From Branchiostoma floridae (lineage: Eukaryota > Chordata > Leptocardii > Amphioxiformes > Branchiostomatidae), in assembly GCF_000003815.2 (NCBI RefSeq), contig NC_049980.1, positions 8,509,770 through 8,573,769 of the forward strand: 64,000 bases of DNA. The letters are read 5' to 3'. The translations under genes were made by a program, and so were the position numbers. Under the pieces are notes generated by a model. It was given only the letters and a program-made list of their open reading frames with translations. It was not told the DNA's origin and searched no databases. This document shows positions 56,901 to 64,000 of the stretch, in pieces (position 1 is the stretch's first letter; each line of letters begins with the position of its first letter).

Positions 56901-59900
56901 TATAAACTATATTTGATACACTCTTACATATACTAGTACATCAACTATGTATACCTGGGGGTTGCAGCACCACAGATCTCTCAAACTCACTGTTTTTCAG
57001 AGTGACTTGATATATATGCAACCTGAGGGATAAATGTTAATGAGGGTTACCTTTGTAGCCTTTGTGATGTATCATGTTGTATGTGACAGGACAAAACGTT
57101 AAGAAGACAATGCCATACAGTATGATTAATGGAATGCATTTTATATGATACATACGATAAGTCCCCAACAAAATATATTGTCTTTCAAAACACTTGAAAC
57201 ATCTTCCTGAGTAAAATCAAAGAGCTGCTGTACAGACGCCTGTCACCAATTCAAGAAACCATATCTAGCCACCTGGCCTGATTAGCATAAAGACAAAGGA
57301 TGAATAGCCAGCATTTACTGAGGTGCCAGAATGAAGCTAATTAGTACAGAGGGCAGTCCACACAGACCGGTCTGGTAAGGAGGTCCACAACTAGCCAATT
57401 GGTACATAGTGCGAGCACTAAAAATGTAGCATTTTTATTCACTGTCAGGCACTTACATTCTAAAGATATGTAGCAGTAGCATGTTAGCAAGAGCTGAATA
57501 TTGTTGTCTGTTTTAGGATATTCTAGGGAGAACATTTTGACTGCATGGTCTTTCTCTGAACAATTTTCCTTTGTTCTTTTCAAGTTAGTGGTGAGGACAT
57601 GAAATGGACACTGTTTGTATAATAGGTTTCTTTAGATTGTCTGAAGTGAGTGTATAGTATGTTGCAATGAGAGCCATAGCTTTCCTGTAATGCTATATTG
57701 TTTTTCCTTTCAGTGCTTTGTTCTTGTGGGTTCTGCTTTATTCCATGTGTGTGAGATTGTGTATTAGACTAAATGGAGCGTTTGTTTCCGTTGTTCATGT
57801 GCTAAGTGTTTTTCTCTCTTGGTTTTAGGGAGGGTATCCAGCGCGTATGAAACGAGTGTTAATCGTGACTGCGCCCCTGTGGTTCAAGGTGCCCTTCAGC
57901 GTACTGCGACAGTTTGTCCGAGAAAAGCTCAGAGAAAGGGTGAGTGAGAATCAAGTCTTGGTTCTATTTTCCTATCCCTACTCTTGTAACAGCTAATACT
58001 ATACTATTAGCTGTTACAAGAGTAGGGATACGAACTGTACTTAGTAGTTATACATGTACGTTTATTGATGTTAAAAGTCTCACTTACAGTTGGTTTGGTG
58101 ATTGCTATGAATTGCAAGTTTTATGTGTGACTGATTGCTGGCATGGTGTAGCTGCAACGACCGTGACCTAGAAAGCTAGAACCCAAACTTCTATCTATTA
58201 CATAGCACAAAGTCACTCCATTGCCACTAAGTAGATTTTGATAGGCTAAAACATACTGTTTAGTGATGGCGAACTTGTTTCCCTGACAGGTCCACGTTCT
58301 GGATACAACAGAGCTGCACAACTTCATTCCCCTGTCTGCACTCCCCACCCACCTGGGGGGAGACCTGCTCATCGACCACCCCTCGTGGCTGCAGCGCTGC
58401 TGGAACGCCTCCCTGGCCCAGGACCACGCCGGACCAAACGACACCCCTCCCTCCCCCTCCGAGTACACCCCCTTTGTCAGTCCCAACATGAAAAACAGGA
58501 CTGAGAACGACAAGGACCGCGACTCGGACGCCAGCTCGCAGAATTCAGACACTGAGCACATTGACGTTGCTCTGAACGGCATAGTGGACGTCACCAAACC
58601 GGTTACCAAGTCCGAGCCCAACACGCCCACAGAGACAGACAGTGGCTTCTCAGAGAGGCAGGGCGTGGAAAAGCCGCAGGCCGTCAGCGCGGCGCACACC
58701 ACGAACGGGAACGCTCAGGCTGCCGTGGACGACAGAATAGAAGACGAGGACTCAAGCGAGGAGGATGAAAGTGTGCCGCCGCCACCTCTGCCCAGAAAGA
58801 CATACTTGACAAATTTTGAGGAAGAGTCCATTCACACAGCGGAAGAGGGGGGAATGACCATGGACCAACTTTGTGTGCACCTGAAGACGACAGGAATAAA
58901 GGGAATCTACAAGGAGTACGCCATGATCAGAGCTGAGGCTCCCGCAGGGACTTTCAACTGCTCCAAGTAAGTGAGTTTATTGTGAGGAAATGAGCTATAA
59001 ATTCAGGCTCTCCTTTTTACCTGGTCCGGTTTTAACAGAACTGTGCTCTAACAGCACATTCAGCAAGGAAGCAACACAAAAACATTTTTTTTCTTTGATC
59101 GTGCAATGTGTAGTATGGAATGATGTTATTGTCTAATCTTCAATATGCTAATATGTGTTTTCCATTCTAATCCCCAGGGCTACATACAACCAGTGTAAGA
59201 ACAGATATACAGACGTTCTCAGTTTGGACCACTCACGAGTTAAGCTCAACATCTTGGATGAGGATGATGTAAGTGAAGAAAAGTTCCTTGACATAGGATG
59301 GCCCATGAAAGACTGGTTTTATGACTTATGCTATCAAAGATTGTGTTGATTACAATTATGCCACATTATTTTTTAAGTTCATCTTTTCCAGTGGTAAATT
59401 TTTGGCTTTGTGATAGGATTTAAGCATCTATCCGGTAAATAGAGACCCAGTATTTTGGACCAGTTCTTAACGCTTTTCACAGTACTGTACCTTTGTTAAA
59501 CAGATTGACTTTAAAACTTTTACATTGGCATCATCTGAAAATTAAATCAACTGGAAAACCATTTGTTGAAAATTCATAGTCTTCGATCTCTACGAAATCA
59601 ATTCTCAAAAAAATACCAGCCGGTGACTTGCTATGTTTAAGAGCATGCATTAGCTAGAACTTCATAGAAGAGGACTTGGTACTTTCCCTATGTGTTGAGA
59701 GTAAAAAGTGACCGTTGTTCTCCCCACCCTCTGCAGACCACTGACTACATCAACGCTAACTACATGGATGCCTACAAGCACAAGAACGCATTCATCGCCA
59801 CCCAAGGCCCCCTACCCAGGACATTCCCCGACTTCTGGCGAATGGTGTGGGAACAACAGGTGCTCATCATCGTCATGACAACCAGGTAAGGAGAACCTAT

Positions 59901-62517
59901 GATTAAATAAAGCAGTGTACTAAGGTAATGAGTGATGTACAGAAAGTGCAAAATGGAACGAAATGGAGAGAAATGGAATTTACTGAGAATGCGAAATGGA
60001 ATGAAATGGGACAAAGGATAAAACAAACTGAAATAGAGTTGATTCAAAATGTAAGGAAAGGGTCTTGTGGCAGGAATGAAATACAGAATTTGGCAGTAAA
60101 TTAGAATTTTTTCCAAAATGAGGGAGGATTAAATTTTCTGTTCATGCTATTTCATTCCATATTTCTCCTTTCCATTCCGTTTTGCACCATTTCGTTTCAT
60201 TTAATTACGTTGCATTTTGCACTTTTTGTACACTGCAGGCAAAGGCTGATTCATGCATTGATTAATGCAACTTACTGTAAATGCATTTGAGTTTGTGGGG
60301 ATTTGCTTTAATGGAGAAATGGAGTGTTCGCTATGGTTTAAAGTTTGAGGTAGCGCCATAGACTGTGGTTTTGAGTTTGTGTTGAAGTGGCCACCACGAA
60401 AACTGCGAACATAAAACCATCGTGAACATTTCTACATTTACAGTACTAAATTGATTGTACTTGCATGTAATGATACTAAGGTATACAGGTCAACTAACCT
60501 GCTAGTAGAAGAGATGCTTTTCAGCATACTATGCCAGATTGTCGGCCAGCTGCTGGCTGTCCTCGACGTTTCGTTCCTTAATCTGGGACGTCTCCAACCG
60601 GTGGAACAGCAAGGCGGACATCTCCGTAATACTATATTGCAATTCATTAACAGATATGCTGACACAAATAGATTATTTCACATAAAGTCTTTGTTCATTC
60701 CCCCAGAGTGATTGAGCGAGGGCGGCTGAAGTGCGGGCAGTACTGGCCAAACGAGGAGGGGATGCTTGACCACTACGCCAACTTCCGAGTGACCAACCTG
60801 GAGATCCAGGCCGGAGATGACTACACCATCTCCAGACTCAAGCTGGACAACCTGGAGGTGAGTAACGATGTTAGGTTGTAGCTTGACCGTATTTTTAAAA
60901 GACAAATGGTAGGACCTTTTCAACACCTTTTGGTGCATTCAGCAGAGAGGGCAGTGCAAGAGTAACTTGTTGTCTGTTTTTTAATGAAATATTAGGGGTG
61001 ATGATGGATGGTAAGGTTCTTCACAACCAGAAACTACGTACAATCAGGGGACCTTTTGGTGCCTTGTTATCCGATGATTTTCCATACTGATGAAAGTATT
61101 CACAGATGTATTGTGCGTGATTCTGTTGTATTGTGATGTTTAGAGTTAAGAGATTATTCAGATTCAGAAATATTAGCTTAGCAATTACACTGCAGCATTG
61201 TTGTGTTGTGAAGTATATCATAATGCTAGAACTGTAATTCCTTTTTCTGATGTTGTTGAGGAAAATTAATCTAAACCTACAAATGAATACATCGCTATGA
61301 TGATGTTGGTAATTCCCACAATTGACATCATGATTATCACCTCTTGTTCCATCAGACGGACGAGTCTCGGGAGGTCGCCCACTTCCAGTTCACCAGCTGG
61401 CCAGATTTTGGCGTGCCGCGCTCGGCAGCGGCCATGTTGGATTTCCTTACGGAGGTGCGACAGTACCAGGCGGACGGTTGCAAGGCCATGGGGCCGGCCT
61501 GGGTGGGGCACCACAGGGGGCCTCCCATCGTGGTACACTGCAGTGCTGGCATTGGCAGGACAGGTGGGAGGAACACTTACAACTTTTACCCAAACTTGCA
61601 ACTGAAATAGTATATAGTAGAGTGGACTCATTCCTAAGCTAACCAACATCTATCACACCACAGTCATCCTTCAGTAAGACATCTGGAGCCTCATAGTTCA
61701 AGTTTCTGAATCTTTATTCAGCCTGCCATACCGGTTTCGTTGCGTGCAACTTCTTCGGTGGCCAGAGACTTAATGTGGCAGGCTGAATATGAATGTGAAT
61801 GTGTTACTGCGGTGCAATAGATGTCAGTTAGCTGAGGAATGAGTCCACTCTACTGTAAATTGCAACTTATAGTGTTGACTGTGTAGTATGAGCTTTAAAT
61901 TCTATTCTGCCTTTCTTAAGATAAAAGTTGGCCTATGTGATGAACTAAATCCCTCTCTTTAGACAAGATATTATACAGTACAGTAGTGCCATTTTCACTC
62001 TGATCCTTGTACAGTTTAACTTTTGGTTTTGGAATCTTTTTGTAAGCAAGGAACGTAAATAAGACATATCTTGTGATGTCATGTGTACAGCAAATGTCTG
62101 ATTATTAGGGTAGAGCTCTTGTCAAACACATGTGCAACTATGAAGACTTTTCAGCTACATGTGAGTGAAGTTAACAGTTAGTGAAGTGATGATGTTTCCG
62201 TCCATGTGTACCCCAGGCACCTTCTGTATGCTGGACATCTGAATGTTTTGTTAACAGTTAGTGAAGTGATGATGTTTCTGTCCATGTGTACCCCAGGCAC
62301 CTTCTGTACGCTGGACATCTGTCTGGACCGGCTGGCGGACATCGGAACGGTTAACGTGAAGGAGACGGTACAGCGGATGCGCACCCAGCGAGCCTTCAGC
62401 ATCCAGACACCTGACCAGTACCACTTCTGTCACACCGCCATCATCGAGCACTGTCAGAGACACGGCACCCTGGGACAGGTAGACTACGGGCAGTACGACG
62501 ACAGCGACAGCGACTGA
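41974..62517 (+). CDS. PTPN9: Tyrosine-protein phosphatase non-receptor type 9 (MEG2-like)
   Basis: Secretory-vesicle tyrosine phosphatase with an N-terminal CRAL-TRIO lipid-binding domain. Exons 41974-42006, 44573-44716, 52986-53075, 55477-55601, 56329-56434, 57829-57939, 58290-58966, 59178-59268, 59737-59885, 60707-60857, 61356-61563, 62297-62517, all in phase, 701 residues (human 593). The N-terminal helices and CRAL-TRIO domain occupy about residues 11-250 ([40 protein letters not shown]). Exon 7 adds an acidic, Ser-rich linker longer than in human. The PTP domain has [16 protein letters not shown], the WPD loop WPDFGVP, the P-loop [11 protein letters not shown] (CX5R, split by intron 11) and the Q-loop TPDQYHFC, so it should be active. 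Introns 1 and 2 are long and repeat-filled. An 80-bp duplication copies the acceptor of the last exon. Confidence 0.96.
44055..44230 (+). mobile_element. SINE fragment
   Basis: GATAGGACATTAAATGGAGGTCCC...GAGGAGAGCCA, the body of the SINE family also seen at 36225-36430; no head is visible. Confidence 0.55.
44231..44286. repeat. Tandem 20-bp repeat, three copies
   Basis: ATCATTGTATTGTTGTTTAG repeated with no visible change. Confidence 0.9.
44889..45048. mobile_element. AGCAGAGGTTAGG MITE
   Basis: CAAGCAGAGGTTAGG and CCTAACCTCTGCTTGGAG bound 160 bp; the core reads GGCTTTCTATTTTGTCAGG as in HSF intron 1. Confidence 0.85.
45229..45660. mobile_element. GGTACCGG MITE, copy 3
   Basis: 432 bp from AGGGCTGGGTACCGGTACAG to TACCGATACCCAGCCCTA with the 9-bp duplication ATGGTGAAT (45220-45228 and 45661-45669). 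Very similar to copy 2 at 13976-14397, so the family moved recently. Confidence 0.95.
46386..46555. mobile_element. Possible MITE relic
   Basis: TCTCCGAGCAGATGTGGAAAGGCAAAAT near the left pairs imperfectly with ATTTTGCCTTGCTACATCTCC near the right; related to the ATCTCCAAGCAG family. Confidence 0.45.
47656..47670 (+). CDS. Candidate alternative first exon of PTPN9
   Basis: ATGAAGGGCAAACAA directly before a strong donor (GTAAGC) leaves phase 0, which fits PTPN9 exon 3. It lies in a GC-richer patch free of repeats. Use would give MKGKQ joined to ATRYKES and drop the first 59 residues. No conservation evidence; speculative. Confidence 0.2.
48724..49679. mobile_element. Harbinger-like non-autonomous DNA transposon
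   Basis: Ends GGCCCCGTTCATGATACA and TGCATCATGAACGGGGCC begin inverted repeats longer than 40 bp (through ATGAAACGGTTCTATCGG) and are flanked by TTA on both sides (48721-48723, 49680-49682), the 3-bp target of PIF/Harbinger. GAAACGG words recur near both ends. No transposase; the 117-residue frame 48799-49152 is not recognised. A ruined end of the same family may lie at 54450-54520. Confidence 0.88.
50695..50904. mobile_element. TACTGTAAATGCA MITE, copy 1
   Basis: TACTGTAAATGCATTTAAGTT and TGCATTTACAGT ends; core with repeated TTAAGTTCGCGG/GTGGTAGC words. About 210 bp. Confidence 0.82.
52000..52460. repeat. Unclassified interspersed repeat, copy 2
   Basis: Same ordered words as 41080-41590. 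Without the perfect hairpin. Confidence 0.7.
53157..53425 (+). mobile_element. tRNA-derived SINE
   Basis: A box region GGTGCAATGGCCGAGTG, B box GCGTTTGATCCC, then a body ending GCCGCGGCACGGGAAGGACT and a T-rich tail. It is in PTPN9 intron 3. Too diverged in the acceptor stem for a tRNA gene. Confidence 0.82.
53426..55476. other. PTPN9 intron 3, remainder
   Basis: AT-rich sequence. Around 54450-54520 the words GCCGTTCATGATGCA and TTCATGATGCAG recall the Harbinger-like ends. Otherwise nothing recognised. Confidence 0.4.
56130..56285. mobile_element. Interspersed repeat fragment (GACGTTTCGATGTCTG)
   Basis: CTGACGTTTCGATGTCTGTC contains the small palindrome GATGTCTGTCAGACATC, followed by TTCCTCAGAGC. 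It looks like a MITE or SINE piece ending shortly before PTPN9 exon 5; class undecided. Confidence 0.4.
56461..56801. mobile_element. MITE with CAGGGCTCGAAAT-type ends, copy 3
   Basis: CAGTGCTCGAAATACTT and GGGCATTTCAAGCACTG bound 341 bp. Core words are GGTTGCC/GGCAACC, unlike copies 1 and 2. No clean target duplication (CTGTT, CTATA), so older. Confidence 0.75.
57973..58030. repeat. Perfect 26-nt-arm palindrome, 6-nt loop
   Basis: 57973-57998 is the exact reverse complement of 58005-58030 (arms begin TATCCCTACTCTTG), loop CTATAC. It lies 33 bp after the donor of PTPN9 exon 6. Confidence 0.95.
59936..60232. mobile_element. MITE with TGTACA...AGTGCAAAATG ends
   Basis: TGTACAGAAAGTGCAAAATGG on the left pairs with GCATTTTGCACTTTTTGTACA on the right. 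The core is made of GAAATGGAAT words and their complements. In PTPN9 intron 9. Confidence 0.75.
60273..60445. mobile_element. TACTGTAAATGCA MITE, copy 2
   Basis: TACTGTAAATGCATTTGAG and ACATTTACAGTA ends; shares TAGCGCCAT and GGTTTTAAGTTT-type words with 50695-50904. Confidence 0.8.
61616..61855. mobile_element. MITE with AGTAGAGTGGACTCATTCC ends
   Basis: Nearly 45-bp inverted repeats (GAGTGGACTCATTCCT...AGCTAAC with GTTAGCTGAGGAATGAGTCC). A second inverted pair inside, ATTCAGCCTGCCA and TGGCAGGCTGAAT (61717-61790), suggests a nested element. In PTPN9 intron 11. Confidence 0.85.
62170..62321 (+). repeat. 80-bp tandem duplication over the last PTPN9 splice acceptor
   Basis: 62170-62241 and 62250-62321 are the same 72 bases with two differences. 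Each copy has GTGTACCCCAG|GCACC, the acceptor and first coding bases of exon 12. Only the downstream copy leads into the full exon; the upstream copy runs into TGA after nine codons. Confidence 0.95.
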
Positions 62518-64000
62518 GAGACACTCAGAAAGATTTTCTTTGTGGTCAAAGAAACACCAAGGAAATATCGAAATGCTCTTGAAATTATCAAGCTAACCTA
62601 CGAATGGAGTAAAAACTGTAATTTCAGTGTTCCCTATTTTATACTGAAGTTTGCAACCAAACCAACCATCTTGCAGTCTTATCTATAGAGTATATACTCC
62701 ATGTTGTGAATCGTCCACTGCAGTATTTATAGGGTGAAATCCGGAGGCTCCATGCATTGTGAATGCGTGCCCATCAAGTTAAACGTGATAACTCTTGTAG
62801 AAAACTTTGAAAAAGTATCAAAATATAACTCTTTACCTCATTTTCCCATGGATTGATTTATTGTATACCTTACCAAGTGGCAGTTGGAAAGAAAAGCTGG
62901 ATGGGTATGAATGCAGGTACATTGAGTGATTCTTGTTTTTTCTAGTGATGTTGAGTGAAGTGCCTCATTTACAAAGTTATGAAGAGTGTATATTCAGACC
63001 ACGAAGGGGCCAACTTGTACAGATGACTTCCTTGTAACTACCGAACACCCTGCTCTATAAGAGGAGAAAGCCCACTAAAGCTTTGTTAATACTAGCTCCT
63101 TTTTTTCCAAACTCATTCTCGGTGAACTGAAAAAAGCATTTCCAGTTCAAAGTTGTCTTCTTGGGATACTAAACACCTTGGTTGTGTATTTTTGTTATGT
63201 TCCCATAATATCAGAATTCTACATTATGACGTGTCTGTCATTATTGGAATTTTGTATATTATCGTGAAAGTCCTGTCCTTATATTTACTGTGTATCCACT
63301 ACGGCTAGTGTTTCATGTAAAGGAATTCATAGAGAAATTGTGGAAATTTTGAGTAAAATACTTTGCCAGAAATCATAGCCCATGTTAAGAGATGACACTA
63401 GGGTTGTCGGTTTCCTTACGTCTTTCCTTAAGTCTTTGTCTGTACCACTGTTGGCCAGTAAGTTGTAAAAAAAAAGTTCATTCAATTATGTAATATGTAA
63501 TAACAAGAGCCAAGCCTACTAATAAGATTATATCACTTGTAACAAAAACGTTCGTTCTTGTAACATTTTGTAAGAACGTCACTGTTAGATTTTCTTTTCC
63601 ATCCCTATGGTTCATTTAAAGGACATATTTATTGACGGACATATTTAATATGTAATTATTATTGTGTATACAAGTGGGTCCTAACCTTATATATGATCAT
63701 GGCATATGGCAAGTATGAATGAACCAGATATTAGTATCCAGATAACAAGTTATTACAAAAGCTGTATAAAGGTGTTGGCATGATTGTAACCAATGTGGTA
63801 TTTTTCAAGCCTGAAACATTGTGTTTCTTTCAAGAGAATTACAGTAGTTTTCCTGAAATTTGTACTGAGACTTGATATGGTTCAAGTTCCATGTACGGTA
63901 AGATCTAGATTAACTAAAAGATAGGATTTGCTACTTGGATGTCTTGGAAATTATGACGCATTGAATTATGTGCATAAAGCCAAGAAATTGTTGGTCCTTG
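62518..64000 (+). other. PTPN9 3' UTR and downstream
   Basis: AT-rich sequence after the stop with no further exon, repeat or recognisable gene. No clear canonical AATAAA in a convincing context was found before the window ends. Confidence 0.5.

Noticed and set aside
58121-58702. 193-residue minus-strand frame
   Set aside because: Antisense shadow of PTPN9 exon 7.
61266-61649. 127-residue minus-strand frame
   Set aside because: Antisense shadow of the PTPN9 catalytic exon.
1-64000. A new multigene system among the window's genes
   Set aside because: The genes are known single-copy or tandem housekeeping and signalling genes with separate functions; no operon-like or defence-like cluster is present.

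Overview
The window reads as nuclear DNA of an invertebrate chordate, most likely an amphioxus (Branchiostoma). Genes are split into many short exons with GT-AG introns. The proteins are close to vertebrate orthologues, there is one 605-base assembly gap, and introns and spacers are packed with small inverted-repeat transposons and SINEs. ACP1 next to SH3YL1 is also a neighbour pair in human (2p25.3), which supports a chordate source. The species call is inference.

Layout: two tandem thiopurine S-methyltransferase (TPMT) genes on the minus strand (1-3367, 5' and 3' incomplete; 3821-10180). The second is head to head with ACP1, the low-molecular-weight tyrosine phosphatase (10308-17329, plus). 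ACP1 converges on SH3YL1 (19010-22426, minus). SH3YL1 shares a short divergent promoter with an HSF5-like heat shock factor gene (23167-26497, plus). Then come RGP1 (28495-36791, plus), KGD4/MRPS36 (38788-40795, minus) and PTPN9 (41974-62517, plus), whose 3' UTR runs to the window end. I assembled all exons by hand from splice sites, reading phase and family similarity; apart from one TPMT exon noted below, phases agree in every gene.

Mobile DNA: a young, non-autonomous Ngaro/DIRS-like element with split direct repeats (30104-33177, in an RGP1 intron); a 3.2-kb foldback element built from TAAGAA/TTCTTG words, itself inside one MITE and carrying another (12019-15983, in an ACP1 intron); a 5'-truncated RNase H-bearing LINE; a 5S rRNA-headed SINE; several tRNA-headed SINEs; and at least fifteen MITEs, several with clear target-site duplications.

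The most interesting observations are a pair of adjacent, equal-length alternative exons in ACP1 that match the vertebrate fast/slow isoform exons; an SH3YL1 start codon that exists only after splicing (A|TG); an 80-bp tandem duplication in PTPN9 that copies the splice acceptor of the last exon upstream of the real one; and the nested foldback element. The genes do not form one pathway. They are housekeeping or signalling genes: methyl transfer, tyrosine dephosphorylation (ACP1, PTPN9), phosphoinositide/actin adaptor (SH3YL1), Rab6 activation (RGP1), 2-oxoglutarate dehydrogenase assembly (KGD4), and transcription (HSF).
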